DNA of 44,859 nt from an uncultured Ruminococcus sp. (GTDB lineage Bacteria > Bacillota > Clostridia > Oscillospirales > Acutalibacteraceae): the NCBI GenBank assembly GCA_902785555.1, contig CACZZB010000028.1:1-44859 (forward strand), read 5' to 3'. Position numbers and translations under genes: made by a program. Every line of letters starts with the position of its first letter. Within the stretch, counting starts at the first letter, position 1. Shown piece after piece: positions 6,343-16,688 of this stretch. The notes beneath the pieces are model-generated. The model did not search any database, was not told the origin of the DNA, and saw only the letters and a list, made by a program, of their open reading frames with translations.

Positions 6343-9300
6343 TCAGCTGTTTTTTCCGCAGCAGTTCTTGTATTTCTTGCCGCTTCCGCATGGACAAGGG
6401 TCATTTCTGCCGATTTTTTTCTTTTTAATGACAGGGCGGGTATTATTCTCACCGTCAAGATTTGTATAAGTGGGTTTTGCAACCTGTTCACGCTCAAGGA
6501 ATTTGCCGGCAGCTTTTTTGATATCTTCCTGTGAATATGATTTTTGAGTTTCCTGTTTTTGGATATCTTCGGCCTTTGTTACGGGAAGTACAGTTTCTTC
6601 GTTATTTTCCTCGGGGTCTATGGGGGTAACTATTCCTTCGGCAGATATAGTACCGTCTTTTTCAAGATTAACGCCTGTTGTTATTTTTTCGGTTGAATTT
6701 GCGGCTTCGGCAGCTTTCTGAGCCTGAAGTGCGGCAAGTGCGGCAGCTCTTGCACGACCGCTTGCGGCACGTTTTATGGCGATATGACGCATTTCTTCCT
6801 GTTGTACATTGATAACAGCCTGTTCTTTAAGACGTTCACTTACACGCTTGGGAACTACCATAAGTATCTTCACTGTGTCTTCACGTATACATTTTACCAT
6901 ATCGTCGAACATATCAAAGCCTTCCATTCTGTATTCGACAACAGGGTCATGCTGACCGTATGAACGCAGACGGATACCCTTTTTGAGTTCTTCCATTGCA
7001 TCAATGTGTTCCATCCAGTAGTTATCGACATTTTTGAGAAGATATACTCTTTCAAGTTCACGCATGGTTTCTTCGGGAATGAGCTTTTCATTTTCCTCGT
7101 ATTCGTTTGTAGCTTTTTCAGTGATAGTATTGATGATATATTCTTTTTCGAGGTTTTCGATATCATCTTCCGTAAATACGAGAGTTTCTTCATCATCTTC
7201 GGTTATTAGCCAACCTTTGAAAGCCTCACGCAAACCTTTGAGATTCCAGTTGTCCTTGTCTTCGTGCGGGAGATATTGGTCAACAATTCCTGCAACGGTA
7301 TCCTTTATCATTTTGATGATGGTCTCACGGAGATTTTCGCCGTCAAGCACCTGGTCACGCTGTGTATAGATTATCTCACGCTGACGGTTCATTACATCAT
7401 CAAATTCAAGTACGCTCTTACGGATACTGAAGTTTCTTGCTTCAACTTTTGCCTGTGCACTTTCGATAGTTTTTGAAAGGAGCACGCTTTCAAGCGGAGT
7501 ATCTTCTTCACCGGGCATTCTGTCCATTATCTGAGCGATTCTGTCACCTGCAAAGAGTCTGAGAAGGTTGTCTTCTGCCGAAAGATAGAAACGGCTTGCA
7601 CCGGGGTCACCCTGACGACCTGCACGACCTCTGAGCTGATTGTCGATACGTCTTGATTCATGTCTTTCTGTGCCCATGATGAATAATCCGCCTGCTTCAC
7701 GGACTTTTTCGGCTTCAACGTCGATTTCTGCCCTGTACTTTTCAAGGAGAGTTTTATAAGTTTCCCTTGCTTTTATTATTTCCTCATCATCTGTTTCGGC
7801 ATAGCCTGTTGCTTCGTTTATCAGTTCCTCGCTGAATCCCTGTTTACGCATATCGGCAACTGCAAGGAATTCATCATTACCGCCGAGCTTGATATCCGTA
7901 CCACGACCTGCCATGTTTGTAGCGATAGTAACAGCACCCAATTTACCTGCCTGTGCGACTATCTCGGCTTCTTTTGCATGGAGCTTTGCATTGAGGACAT
8001 TATGTTTGATGCCTTTCTTTTTGAGAAGTGCACTGAGTTCCTCGGATTTGTCAATGGAAACAGTGCCGACAAGTACAGGCTGACCTTTTTCATTTGCTTC
8101 AAGGATATCGTTTATCATAGCCATGAATTTGCCTTTTTCGGTCTTGAATATGACATCAGGATAGTCTATTCTTTGAATAGGCTTGTTTGTGGGAATTTCG
8201 ATAACGTCAAGTTTATATATTTCGGAAAATTCCGTTTCTTCTGTCATAGCCGTACCTGTCATACCCGACAGTTTTCTGTACAGTCTGAAGAAGTTCTGGA
8301 AAGTGATAGTGGCAAGGGTCTTGCTCTCACGCTGTACATCAACGCCTTCCTTTGCTTCGATAGCTTGATGCAGACCTTCATTATAACGTCTGCCGTACAT
8401 CAGACGACCTGTGAATTCGTCAACGATTATAATTTCGCCTTTTTCGTTTACGACATATTCAATATCTCTTTTCATGACACCGTTAGCTTTGATAGCCTGA
8501 TTTATGTGGTGCTGGATAGTGATATTTTCGGGGTCTGTGAGATTTTCGAGATTGAAGAAAGCCTCGGCTTTCTTGACACCGACAGGTGTAAGTGTAGCTG
8601 TTTTTGCTTTTTCGTCAACGATATAGTCAATGCCTTCTTCAACGTATTCGTCATCATTGTCTTCTTTTGCGTCAGTTTCGGTGATGACCTTGTATTTGAG
8701 AGTTTTTGCAAGCTGGTCTGCTCTTTCGTACAGGTCGGTGGATTTGTCGCCCTGACCTGAAATGATAAGAGGAGTACGTGCTTCGTCTATGAGGATAGAG
8801 TCGACCTCATCGACAATGGCAAAATTATGACCTCTTTGAACTTTGTTTTCCTTGTATACGACCATGTTGTCACGCAGATAGTCAAAACCGAGTTCATTGT
8901 TTGTAGCATAGGTAATGTCTGAATTATAAGCGGCTTTACGTTCATCATTGGTCGAATCGTGCTGGAGTATGCCGACTGTCAGACCAAGAAAACGGTATAT
9001 CTTGCCCATCCATTCGGCATCACGCTTTGCAAGATATTCATTGACGGTAACGACATGGACACCGTCACCTGAAAGTGCATTGAGATAAGCGGGCAGTGTA
9101 GCAACAAGGGTTTTACCTTCACCTGTTTTCATTTCACTGATACGTCCCCTGTGAAGGATGATACCGCCTATTATCTGAACGGGGAAGTGCTTCATTCCGA
9201 GCACTCTCCAAGACGCTTCACGGCATACCGCAAATGCTTCGGGCAATATTTCATCAAGTATTTCATCTTTCTTTTTCTTGTCGATTCCCTCAGCCCTGAA

Positions 9301-9453
9301 CATTTCCTGAAAACGAGCGGTTTCTCCACGAAGTTCATCATCAGAAAAATCCTTGTATTTTTCTTCAAGGTCGAGTACCTTTTTTACCAACGGCTGTATT
9401 TTTTTAAGTTCACGACGGCTGTTTCTGCCGTTGAACCATGATTTGAATCCCAT
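6343..9453 (-). CDS. secA: SecA preprotein translocase ATPase
   Basis: SecA is the motor that pushes secretory proteins through SecYEG at the cytosolic membrane face. The start ATG at 9453 has GAGGTGA 5 bases upstream; an in-frame GTG at 9462 lies inside that RBS and is unlikely. Walker A GEGKT is at residues 111-115, followed by the characteristic [15 protein letters not shown] and [17 protein letters not shown]. The second nucleotide domain shows [16 protein letters not shown] and the [15 protein letters not shown] motif. The protein ends with the SEC-C zinc motif [13 protein letters not shown]. At 1036 residues it is longer than the roughly 840 of Bacillus SecA; extra length lies in acidic inserts and in an Ala/Glu-rich linker before SEC-C. 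A TATAAT box is visible upstream near 9485-9490. Confidence 0.97.
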   Translation of the reverse strand: MGFKSWFNGRNSRRELKKIQPLVKKVLDLEEKYKDFSDDELRGETARFQEMFRAEGIDKKKKDEILDEILPEAFAVCREASWRVLGMKHFPVQIIGGIILHRGRISEMKTGEGKTLVATLPAYLNALSGDGVHVVTVNEYLAKRDAEWMGKIYRFLGLTVGILQHDSTNDERKAAYNSDITYATNNELGFDYLRDNMVVYKENKVQRGHNFAIVDEVDSILIDEARTPLIISGQGDKSTDLYERADQLAKTLKYKVITETDAKEDNDDEYVEEGIDYIVDEKAKTATLTPVGVKKAEAFFNLENLTDPENITIQHHINQAIKANGVMKRDIEYVVNEKGEIIIVDEFTGRLMYGRRYNEGLHQAIEAKEGVDVQRESKTLATITFQNFFRLYRKLSGMTGTAMTEETEFSEIYKLDVIEIPTNKPIQRIDYPDVIFKTEKGKFMAMINDILEANEKGQPVLVGTVSIDKSEELSALLKKKGIKHNVLNAKLHAKEAEIVAQAGKLGAVTIATNMAGRGTDIKLGGNDEFLAVADMRKQGFSEELINEATGYAETDDEEIIKARETYKTLLEKYRAEIDVEAEKVREAGGLFIMGTERHESRRIDNQLRGRAGRQGDPGASRFYLSAEDNLLRLFAGDRIAQIMDRMPGEEDTPLESVLLSKTIESAQAKVEARNFSIRKSVLEFDDVMNRQREIIYTQRDQVLDGENLRETIIKMIKDTVAGIVDQYLPHEDKDNWNLKGLREAFKGWLITEDDEETLVFTEDDIENLEKEYIINTITEKATNEYEENEKLIPEETMRELERVYLLKNVDNYWMEHIDAMEELKKGIRLRSYGQHDPVVEYRMEGFDMFDDMVKCIREDTVKILMVVPKRVSERLKEQAVINVQQEEMRHIAIKRAASGRARAAALAALQAQKAAEAANSTEKITTGVNLEKDGTISAEGIVTPIDPEENNEETVLPVTKAEDIQKQETQKSYSQEDIKKAAGKFLEREQVAKPTYTNLDGENNTRPVIKKKKIGRNDPCPCGSGKKYKNCCGKNS

Positions 9454-9532
9454 CAATTTCACCTCATATTAAAAAATCCCTTTTATTATAACACATAGAT
9501 ACAGAAATTTACAGTATCAAAGAAAATTTTTT

Positions 9533-10450
9533 TTAAATATCTTCTTCAAAAGCTTCTTCACCGTCTGATATCATAGAGTCTTCAATGACTTTGAGAACGA
9601 TATTTTTGTCAGCTTTTTCCATATTGTTGACCTGTACGACCAGACAAACACAATTTGCTTTGTCGTCTGACTGTGCAGACGGTGCAACTACGGTGATAAC
9701 ATAATCGCTTCCTTCAATTGTGATAGTGTCTATATCGGGTTCGGTATCTTTATCATATTTTACAGGAATTATAACAAGTGACATTACCTCAAAATAATTG
9801 CTGTCGAATTTTTCGGCAAGAGTATTGAAAGTCACACCGCTTTCAACGTCATTGACAGAATATGTTTTCTCGTATTTTGAAACGAAGTCATTCATTTCGT
9901 CAACGCTTGAAATGGAATAATATGTGGGAGAAGACATATTTATAGAACTTTTGTCGATATTTGCATCCTTGCCGTCTATTGGTGTGAAAGTTACATCAAG
10001 ATATTTTGGCATTTCCTCATTGCCGTCGGAGGTAACAGGCATATCATCTTCAGTATTATTGCTGTTTTCGCTCTGTTCACCCTCAACGCTGTCCTCATGG
10101 TAAACGTACTCGTTTCCGTCCTCATCTATGACAATATCGCCTTCCTTTGGACCGATATCTTCTTCCTCCGAGGCTGTGCTTTCAGACGGCTGAACGGAAT
10201 TCTCTTTTTCCGAAGCATCGCTTGTTTTTGTTTCCGACTTCTCCGAAACCGAATTTGCAGTGCTGTTTGTATCACTTTCGGATTTAGTTGAGGTGTCGGA
10301 TGATACTGTGCTTTCGCTGTTTGAGGTGCTTTCAACTGTGCTTCCTTCGGGTATAGCTGTTGTTTCAACGGGTTTGTTTGTTCCTGAACAGCCTGCAAGG
10401 GATATTGCGACGAGTGAGCCTATCAGCAGTACAGATAATTTCTTTTTCAT
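9533..10450 (-). CDS. Lipoprotein with long Ser/Thr/Glu-rich linker
   Basis: Residues 1-21 form a signal peptide with lipobox SLAGC. Residues 22-145 are low complexity (Ser, Thr, Glu, Asp, Asn) and contain a short 'GDIVIDEDGNEYVYHED' segment. The C-terminal 150 residues are a compact alpha/beta domain beginning near YLDVTFTPIDG. No catalytic motif is recognisable. The general layout, a lipid anchor plus a flexible spacer plus a small domain, is that of cell-wall-spanning lipoproteins in this genome. It lies upstream of secA on the same strand, but an 80-base gap with a -10 box suggests separate transcription. Confidence 0.75.
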   Translation of the reverse strand: MKKKLSVLLIGSLVAISLAGCSGTNKPVETTAIPEGSTVESTSNSESTVSSDTSTKSESDTNSTANSVSEKSETKTSDASEKENSVQPSESTASEEEDIGPKEGDIVIDEDGNEYVYHEDSVEGEQSENSNNTEDDMPVTSDGNEEMPKYLDVTFTPIDGKDANIDKSSINMSSPTYYSISSVDEMNDFVSKYEKTYSVNDVESGVTFNTLAEKFDSNYFEVMSLVIIPVKYDKDTEPDIDTITIEGSDYVITVVAPSAQSDDKANCVCLVVQVNNMEKADKNIVLKVIEDSMISDGEEAFEEDI

Positions 10451-10515
10451 AAGAATAATCTCTCCTTTTCTTTTTTATAAAAATAATATATATACAGCCC
10501 GTTAAGAGCGGTATT

Positions 10516-11181
10516 TTAAGATTTGAGCGGGATAAAAACAGGTTCTTTTACGCTTTTCAAGAATTTGCATACAGTGAATTTTTTATTTCCGCATGAAGGG
10601 CATACAGGAGTATTCCTGCTGTCAAAAACAGGTATATTTGTATTTGCGGTGCGGAGCCTTGCATTGTTTCTTTCACGTTCTATTTCGGGAGCCGAAACGC
10701 TTGCGACAGCATCTATTTCATCATCAAGAGAGCCTTTTTCAAGACCGTCTGCAATTCTTTTGGCGATTATCGGCAGGGATATGTATTTGTCTATATCCAA
10801 AAGAGATGTTTGCCTTTGACCGCATGATGTGCACATGATACCCGTGAGAACATCGGTCGGCATACCGAAATTTTTTCTGATAAAATCTATACTGATATTT
10901 TTCTTCTCATTCTCAAATTGTGCGAGCTGTATCATCATTGCAACAAGTCCGCCGAAAAGCTGCTGTACCCAGAAATTCTGTTCGACAGATGAAAAGTTTT
11001 CTGAGCTGAACTTAAAAGTCCTGAAACGACCCTTGTCGGCAAATTCCTGTAACATACAATAAGTATCATGTTTTTTTTGCCACAGGTCAATACATTTTTC
11101 TACTATATCGGCATATTTATCCTCTTTGAAATCTTTGAGTATCTTGTGCATACCTCTGAGAGTTATTTCGTAAAATTCCAC
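10516..11181 (-). CDS. Hypothetical protein with two CxxC zinc-finger-like pairs
   Basis: This is a 221-residue soluble protein. The N-terminal 110 residues are helical. CTSCG at residues 117-121 and CPSCG at 194-198 are two CxxC pairs about 75 residues apart that could together hold one zinc, or could be halves of two knuckles with missing partners. The end is a short basic beta segment. It is divergent from the zinc-ribbon operon at 11369, with 187 bases between, and several proteins in this neighbourhood share CxxC zinc ribbons. No family or function is recognised. Confidence 0.65.
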   Translation of the reverse strand: MEFYEITLRGMHKILKDFKEDKYADIVEKCIDLWQKKHDTYCMLQEFADKGRFRTFKFSSENFSSVEQNFWVQQLFGGLVAMMIQLAQFENEKKNISIDFIRKNFGMPTDVLTGIMCTSCGQRQTSLLDIDKYISLPIIAKRIADGLEKGSLDDEIDAVASVSAPEIERERNNARLRTANTNIPVFDSRNTPVCPSCGNKKFTVCKFLKSVKEPVFIPLKS

Positions 11182-11294
11182 TGAAAAAAACCTCCGTTTG
11201 TCAATGTAAAAATAAGCATAACATAATTATATACGAAAAATCCTAATTTAACAAGCGTTTAATAAAAAAATTAAAAAATAACTTATTATTAAAG

Positions 11295-11323
11295 TTGACA
11301 AAATTAAAGTCATAAACTATACT
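11295..11323 (+). promoter_or_regulatory. Promoter of the zinc-ribbon/propeller operon
   Basis: TTGACA (11295-11300), a 17-base spacer and TATACT (11318-11323) sit 45 bases before the start at 11369. Confidence 0.8.
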
Positions 11324-11368
11324 AAAAATGATAAATACTATAATTTTTTATTTAACGAGGATATGATT

Positions 11369-13840
11369 ATGGTAAAATGTGAGAAATGCGGTGCGACAGT
11401 ACCAAATGAAAGTAAATTTTGTCTTAACTGCGGCAGTCCTATTGACAGCTCTGCACCAAGACATTTTTCGTTGGAGGAAATCGCCGGTCAACAGCAGGCA
11501 CAGGAAAACAGTGCATTCAGCATTACGCCCGATACGCCCGATGATGACCCCGAAACATATCTTCCTCCGATAGGTGCAAAGGAACATTCGGAAATACCAA
11601 TGGGTGAGATAGACCCCGAATATTTTAATCATAAGCCTTTGCCGAATATACAGGCGGCAGACCCGTTGGAATTGCTTGACAGTGATACTCCCGAACTTCC
11701 GCCGATAGGGTTCAGCGACCAGATGCAGATAGACGATATAAAAATGCCCGAGGGGATAAGACACTATCACGGAAATTATGCTGTTCCGAGAAATATGCAG
11801 TTCCAGACGGTTTTTCCGATATCAAGAAACGGTGATATCACAGTGCTTTTTGATAAGGCGGTTTCAAGGCGGCAGATGATGTCGGAGCAGGCTCACGGTG
11901 ACAAAGAGCATTTTTCCGTTATCCCGAAAGATATGCAGGTAAAATTCGGCAGTAATATGGATTTTTCTCAAAGCAGGGTATGTTCTTTCAATGAGATATT
12001 CGTTGATGAATATGTACCCGAAAGAGATATACCGTCTGCAAAGCCTAAACCAAAACCCAAGCCGAATCCCGAACCTGTGAAAATCGAAAAGAAGCCTGTG
12101 ACGGAAATACCGACAGTATCACTGAAAAAAAATCAGCAGACTGATGTTGATGAAAAAAAGAAAATTTTACTTCAAAAAAAGACATCACCTCCTGTTGAAG
12201 AAAAGAAAACAATATCACTTCAAAAAGATATTTCTCCTCCTGTCAGTCAGAAGTCTGTTGTTCCCGAAGCAAAGAAAGACAATTTCGGAAGTAATACTCA
12301 GAATTTCAATTCTCAGCCACAGAGAAATGATTTCGGCAGTAATACTCAGAATTTCAGTTCTCAGCCACAGAGAAATGATTTAGGAAATAATACTCAAAGT
12401 TTCAATCCTGAGCCAATGAGAAATGATTTCGGCAGTAATACTCAAAATTTCAGTTCTCAGCCAATGGGAAATGATTTCGGCAGTAATACTCAGAATTTCA
12501 ATTCTCAGCCAATGAGAAATGATTTCAGAAGTAATACTCAGAATTTCAATTCTCAGCCAATAAGAAATGACTTCGGAAGTAATACTCAAAATTTCAGTTC
12601 TCAGCCAATGAGAAATGATTTCGGTATGAATAATTTTGATTCACAGAATTTGCAGAATAATTTCAGCAGTCGAAATAATTCTTATGCTGCAATTATGGAG
12701 GAGGAAAAAAAGGGGCGTTCCGCAAAAATAATCGCTGTGGCAGCGGTAATTATATCCGTTCTTGCGGTCTTGGGAATATTGTTCATGATATTTACGGGAT
12801 ATTATAAATTTGACCAGAACAGTCAGGAATCCTATTCAAACGGAGGATTAAACGGAGGAGCGACCGAAAGTGCCGACCTGAAAAATTTTGCAAGCAAAAA
12901 TGATGTAAAATGGTCTAATCTGAATAATGGCGGACTTGCGGCAGAAGATGATGAGGGGAATATTTATTATTCAAATTCAAGCGGCTGTATGTGTAAGCTC
13001 GATACCGAAGGCGAAAGCCGTATTATATATAACGGTGCAAGAAATAACAGATATATAACATATATCAGCGTAAATAAAGACAGGCTGTATTTCCTTGCAT
13101 CAATGACGGGACAATATTTCTCTATATGCTCCACTGACAAGAACGGTGAAGATTTCAAAGTTTATTCTGTTTCGGAAAAGCCGAGCAAACTTTTTTCCGA
13201 GGGCGATTTCCTGTATTATATAACGGAAGACCAGTCGAAGATAAACAGAATAAATATCGAAACAGAGGCAGTGCAAAATATATATAATGCAAATGGTGAA
13301 CAAATCGAGAATGTATTTATTGCGGAAGGCAAAATGTATATACTGCGTTTCGGAGCCGCAAATAAAAGTACGATAGATACATTTTCACTGACTTCTCCGT
13401 CGTATGTTGAGAGCCTGTATCTGAGCAGCTATGGCGGTGAGATAGTGCCGTTGGGTATATGCTGCTGCGGTGACAGGATGTTTGTTGTAGACTATAACAA
13501 AAAAAGCAACGGAAAAGTTTATTCCGCAAAATTTGACGGCAGTGATGTCAAATATCTTGGCGGAAATCATGTAGTCAAGATATCAGCCTATGATAATTAT
13601 ATATATTATCTGTATATTTCGGAAACTCTCGGCAATGCTCAGAAAGCTGTTGAAGAAGGTACAGTACCCGATATACTTTCGCTTGGCAGAATGAAAACAA
13701 ACGGTCTTGAAATGGCAGATATCCAGAAAACAAATGTTTTATTGTTCTCGTTTGCGGGTGGCAGGATATATTATCTTGACGGTTCATTCAGCATTGTAAG
13801 TATGCTTCCCGACGGTACAGATATGAAAAAAGTGTCTTGA
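11369..13840 (+). CDS. Zinc-ribbon, repeat-linker, single-pass membrane protein with C-terminal propeller-like domain
   Basis: I start at ATG 11369, 9 bases after CGAGG; the ATG at 11363 is too close. Residues 1-20 are a zinc ribbon (CEKCGATVPNESKFCLNCG). A proline-rich, disordered region follows with a PKPKPKPNPEP stretch. From about 303 to 420 there are seven tandem 16-residue units of the type NDFGSNTQNFSSQPMR plus a partial eighth. A hydrophobic helix (about 453-476, IIAVAAVIISVLAVLGILF) anchors the protein, and the last 330 residues are an exported beta-rich domain like DUF5050 propellers, with repeated 'IYYLDG' and 'LYFLAS' strands. The zinc ribbon would be cytosolic. It heads a four-gene operon ending at 16295. 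The role is unknown; coupling an outside sensor to an inside zinc domain is inference. Confidence 0.8.
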   Translation: MVKCEKCGATVPNESKFCLNCGSPIDSSAPRHFSLEEIAGQQQAQENSAFSITPDTPDDDPETYLPPIGAKEHSEIPMGEIDPEYFNHKPLPNIQAADPLELLDSDTPELPPIGFSDQMQIDDIKMPEGIRHYHGNYAVPRNMQFQTVFPISRNGDITVLFDKAVSRRQMMSEQAHGDKEHFSVIPKDMQVKFGSNMDFSQSRVCSFNEIFVDEYVPERDIPSAKPKPKPKPNPEPVKIEKKPVTEIPTVSLKKNQQTDVDEKKKILLQKKTSPPVEEKKTISLQKDISPPVSQKSVVPEAKKDNFGSNTQNFNSQPQRNDFGSNTQNFSSQPQRNDLGNNTQSFNPEPMRNDFGSNTQNFSSQPMGNDFGSNTQNFNSQPMRNDFRSNTQNFNSQPIRNDFGSNTQNFSSQPMRNDFGMNNFDSQNLQNNFSSRNNSYAAIMEEEKKGRSAKIIAVAAVIISVLAVLGILFMIFTGYYKFDQNSQESYSNGGLNGGATESADLKNFASKNDVKWSNLNNGGLAAEDDEGNIYYSNSSGCMCKLDTEGESRIIYNGARNNRYITYISVNKDRLYFLASMTGQYFSICSTDKNGEDFKVYSVSEKPSKLFSEGDFLYYITEDQSKINRINIETEAVQNIYNANGEQIENVFIAEGKMYILRFGAANKSTIDTFSLTSPSYVESLYLSSYGGEIVPLGICCCGDRMFVVDYNKKSNGKVYSAKFDGSDVKYLGGNHVVKISAYDNYIYYLYISETLGNAQKAVEEGTVPDILSLGRMKTNGLEMADIQKTNVLLFSFAGGRIYYLDGSFSIVSMLPDGTDMKKVS
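12280..12640 (+). repeat. In-frame 48-bp tandem repeats (seven units plus partial)
   Basis: The units encode 16 residues (NDFGSNTQNF then S/N-SQPMR) and differ by few substitutions, mostly G/R/N in position 4 and Q/M/I near the end. They fall in the flexible linker before the membrane helix. Confidence 0.85.
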
Positions 13841-13869
13841 TGATTTTTTAGAAAGAAGGATAATTTAAA

Positions 13870-15045
13870 ATGGTAGTTGTAGATATAAGAAATATTTTTG
13901 CTGACAGAAACATTCAGCTTTCAAGCGTTAATAATGATTGCATTTATTATCTTGAAGAAAAAAACGAAGACGGTAATAACAATCTTTTTGTATTGGAATA
14001 TGACCGTGCTTCGAGAAAGGAAAGGCTGGTATCAAATTATTCGCTTGAAGACCCCACTTTCGTTGAGCATTTGTTTACTTTTGAAAAAACTCTTATGCTC
14101 GTTCTCGAAAACGGCTCAAACAGTCTTTGGCTGATTGAGCTTGACAAGAAAACGGGTACGGAGAAAAACAGAAGAAAAATAGTCTGCACGGGAGCTTTTA
14201 AGGAGTGCATGGCTCTTGACAGTCAGCATCTGCTGATATATATGGCACCGGATGCCGATAATTCGGAGGTATTTCAGAAATACAAGGAAGTTACAGGCTG
14301 TGAATGTCTTTGCTATCTGTATGACCTTGAAGAAAGCAAGAAGTATTTCGTGAAATCTTCACTTGTTGCAAAAGTGGGATGTCAGAATATAAAAATGATG
14401 ACAGTAAAAAATGAAAAATATGTTTTGCTTCTTGACCCGTATGGTGATGAAAGCATTAAAGAAAATTTTTACAAAGAGCAGAGATGGATACATAATGATA
14501 TAAGAGATAATATATGGCTTTGCAGACTGAATGAAATATTAAAAGAGATAAAGTCGGGAAAAGAGATAATAACAAAACGCTGTATTGCGAGTGCGGATAT
14601 AAAGGCTCTTGTAAGATATATGGGCATATCAAAAAATAAAGTTTATTTCCGTGCAAAGGAATTCAAAAGCGGTGCGGAAAAGATATGCAGTTATGATGTG
14701 TCGGCAAATAAACTCAGTATCGAGACGGACTTACATTCAAATGATGACAGTGTTATGTATATAATAGAGGAAAATCCGTTCAAGCTGTTCTCTGTATTGT
14801 CGGGCGTTGAGAAAAAGTATGTCAAGGGAATAGTAAATTCCGATGTTGAATTGGAATATGATACCGAAATGGGAGATTTTGTTTCGTGCATAGATAACAG
14901 ATATATTATCACAAACAGGACTCTCCACAGCACCGAAGATAAAACATCATTTGATTATTGCTTTATTTATGATACTAAACTCAATAAATACGAAAGTTAT
15001 TCCTGCAATTCGTTTGTAAAGGGCGATACCCTTATACTTTATTGA
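13870..15045 (+). CDS. Cytosolic propeller-like protein of unknown function
   Basis: This 391-residue protein has no signal peptide or membrane helix. It is rich in beta strands with repeated short aromatic segments (CIYYLEEKN, NLFVLEYDR, SLWLIELDKK, LCYLYDLEES, NKVYFRAKEF), which suggests a beta-propeller similar in style to the exported domain of the preceding gene. The RBS AAGAAGGA is weak but correctly spaced. The gap to the upstream stop is only 29 bases and to the next start 18 bases, so it is an inner gene of the 11369-16295 operon. No known family name can be given with confidence. Confidence 0.7.
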   Translation: MVVVDIRNIFADRNIQLSSVNNDCIYYLEEKNEDGNNNLFVLEYDRASRKERLVSNYSLEDPTFVEHLFTFEKTLMLVLENGSNSLWLIELDKKTGTEKNRRKIVCTGAFKECMALDSQHLLIYMAPDADNSEVFQKYKEVTGCECLCYLYDLEESKKYFVKSSLVAKVGCQNIKMMTVKNEKYVLLLDPYGDESIKENFYKEQRWIHNDIRDNIWLCRLNEILKEIKSGKEIITKRCIASADIKALVRYMGISKNKVYFRAKEFKSGAEKICSYDVSANKLSIETDLHSNDDSVMYIIEENPFKLFSVLSGVEKKYVKGIVNSDVELEYDTEMGDFVSCIDNRYIITNRTLHSTEDKTSFDYCFIYDTKLNKYESYSCNSFVKGDTLILY

Positions 15046-15063
15046 TAAAGACGGTGGAATGAC

Positions 15064-15690
15064 ATGAAAAAATTATTGTGTTTCGGGGATTCAAATACAT
15101 ACGGATACAGATATTATGACAGGGGTCGTTTTGATGAAAATACAAGATGGACAGGACTTCTCTCAAAAATGCTTGCAGATTATGACATACAGGTGATAGA
15201 AAGCGGTCTTAACAGCCGTACAACGGTATTTGACTATAAAGATAAGTCCGATAAAAACGGCAGTAAGTCACTTTCACATATACTTGGGGAAAATTATCCG
15301 CTTGACTATGCGATAGTAATGCTCGGTACAAATGACTGCAAAACGGAGTTCAATGCAACGGTCGATATGATAGCTGACGGTCTTGAGGTAATAATAGGTC
15401 AGATAAAAATTTTTGACAGCCGAACAAAAATTATCCTTGTATGTCCCGTCTATATAGATAAAGCTGTTCTTTCACATAATTTCTCGACAAGCTTTGATGA
15501 AAATAGTATACCGAAATCGGTTCAGTTGGAAGAAAAGATACGACAATTAGCCGAAGACAATGACTGTATTTTTATATCGGCGGCAAAGATTGCCTATACA
15601 TCGGAGACTGACGGCATACATCTTGATGAAAACGGTCACAAAGCACTTGCACAGGCATTTTTTGAGTGCATAAAGAGGGAATTTATATGA
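15064..15690 (+). CDS. SGNH/GDSL-type hydrolase (probable esterase)
   Basis: The protein (208 residues) is a cytosolic SGNH hydrolase. Block I carries the nucleophile in FGDSNTYG (Ser10), block III the Asn in MLGTND (88-91), and block V the Asp-x-x-His pair in DGIHLDENGH (Asp183, His186). The Gly of block II is probably in ESGLNSRTT. Members of this group act on acyl esters of small molecules or carbohydrates; the substrate cannot be read from the sequence. There is no signal peptide, although many SGNH enzymes of fibre degraders are secreted. Its TGA overlaps the next gene's ATG (ATGA at 15687-15690), showing translational coupling. Confidence 0.88.
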   Translation: MKKLLCFGDSNTYGYRYYDRGRFDENTRWTGLLSKMLADYDIQVIESGLNSRTTVFDYKDKSDKNGSKSLSHILGENYPLDYAIVMLGTNDCKTEFNATVDMIADGLEVIIGQIKIFDSRTKIILVCPVYIDKAVLSHNFSTSFDENSIPKSVQLEEKIRQLAEDNDCIFISAAKIAYTSETDGIHLDENGHKALAQAFFECIKREFI

Positions 15691-16295
15691 TAAGTGTCAG
15701 AAAAAATATAAACGGAATCACGCTTGAAGCGAATGTGGAAGACGGTTTTGAAATAAATGCAAAGGCATTTCTCGGAGTTTTTGAAAATATTGACCTTAAA
15801 AATATTCCCGACGGATATAAAATACAGATTGGTTGGACTGTTTTTATCCTTGCGGATACTCCCGAAGGAAATAAAAAAATACTTTCTCCCGATTACATCA
15901 ATGACCCACTGAAAAAAATCACAGAAGACCTTACTCTTGCGATTCAGATACAGGAAAAACAGTTTGACTTTTTGAGTGCTTTTAAGATTAAAGGTGAACC
16001 GACAGTATTTTACAGTAAAATAGTCTGTGCAAAAAATGTCCTGTCGGCTGATAAGATATATCTTCACCGTACTCAAAAATCAGATAAATATGATTCAGGG
16101 TGGTATATAGGCTTTGCAGAGGCTCAGGAAATTCCGTCTACGGATGAATTGGAGTCAATTTACGCTTTTGAACTTCTTTATAAAAAGCCTTCATTTGTAC
16201 AGTTTCTGTTATTGCCGACTGGCTGGATGGTCATAATTGAAAATAATTCTGTTACGGCGGTAGTAAGCCCTGATAATAAAAATATTTTGCATTGA
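15687..16295 (+). CDS. DUF2185/Imm33-like domain protein
   Basis: I place the start at ATG 15687, which overlaps the stop of the SGNH gene; a longer reading from 15666 is not supported. The N-terminal 110 residues are an alpha/beta region without clear family. From about residue 115, the segment 'VLSADKIYLHRT', 'DSGWYIGFAE' and 'PTGWMVIIEN' matches the DUF2185 (Imm33-like) fold, which is found both in immunity proteins of polymorphic toxin systems and in many stand-alone proteins. No toxin gene is visible next to it, so an immunity role is not supported here. It ends the operon, followed by a strong terminator. Confidence 0.7.
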   Translation: MISVRKNINGITLEANVEDGFEINAKAFLGVFENIDLKNIPDGYKIQIGWTVFILADTPEGNKKILSPDYINDPLKKITEDLTLAIQIQEKQFDFLSAFKIKGEPTVFYSKIVCAKNVLSADKIYLHRTQKSDKYDSGWYIGFAEAQEIPSTDELESIYAFELLYKKPSFVQFLLLPTGWMVIIENNSVTAVVSPDNKNILH

Positions 16296-16296
16296 T

Positions 16297-16339
16297 AAAA
16301 GTGAAGTACAGAGAGAAAATTTCTGTACTTCACTTTTTA
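16297..16339 (+). terminator. Rho-independent terminator of the zinc-ribbon operon
   Basis: A perfect 16-bp stem (16297-16312 with 16322-16337) with a 9-base loop ends in a T-run. Confidence 0.85.
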
Positions 16340-16688
16340 TTATCTAAAATACTCAAAAACAAGTCCTTAAATTTGTACACTATTTTTATAAAAAGTGAAG
16401 AAAAACATTGATTTGAAACAAAAAATTTAGTATAATATTCATATAAAAATAATAGGGGCTTGTCGCCCTTTTTTAGTTATTATGCTTTAAATTTCTTTTG
16501 AAGAACTGTTGTTAAAAATACACTAAAAATCAGCTTGCGTTTATTTGAATATATACAAAATTGGCTTATGCTATTGAAAATTCATCAGAAATTTAGTATA
16601 GTTTATTTAGGCGAAAAATATAATTATTATCGGTGTTTGTATAATTTGCCTAAAATTATGATATTATTTTTAGAGAGGAATTTTTATA
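16340..16688. other. AT-rich intergenic region with promoter and short inverted repeats
   Basis: About 350 bases hold no gene I can support. A promoter-like TTGATT, 17 bases, TATAAT lies at 16408-16436. A weak GGGC/GCCC hairpin with six T follows at about 16456-16475, and TTTAGGC/GCCTAAA arms lie at about 16607-16655. A leader RNA or small RNA is possible but unproven. Confidence 0.45.
16408..16436 (+). promoter_or_regulatory. Promoter-like element upstream of the LRR gene
   Basis: TTGATT (16408-16413), 17 bases, then TATAAT (16431-16436). It lies about 300 bases before the start at 16745, leaving a long leader. Confidence 0.5.

Noticed and set aside
7978..8760. 260-codon open frame on plus inside secA
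   Set aside because: secA is unmistakable on minus in the same place, and the plus frame has no RBS and Phe/Cys-rich shadow composition.
12280..12640. CRISPR-like array
   Set aside because: The 48-bp units are in frame and contiguous within a coding region, without variable spacers.
15687..16295. Toxin-immunity pair
   Set aside because: The DUF2185/Imm33-like domain suggests immunity in some contexts, but no toxin or secretion gene is adjacent; the neighbours are an SGNH hydrolase and propeller proteins.
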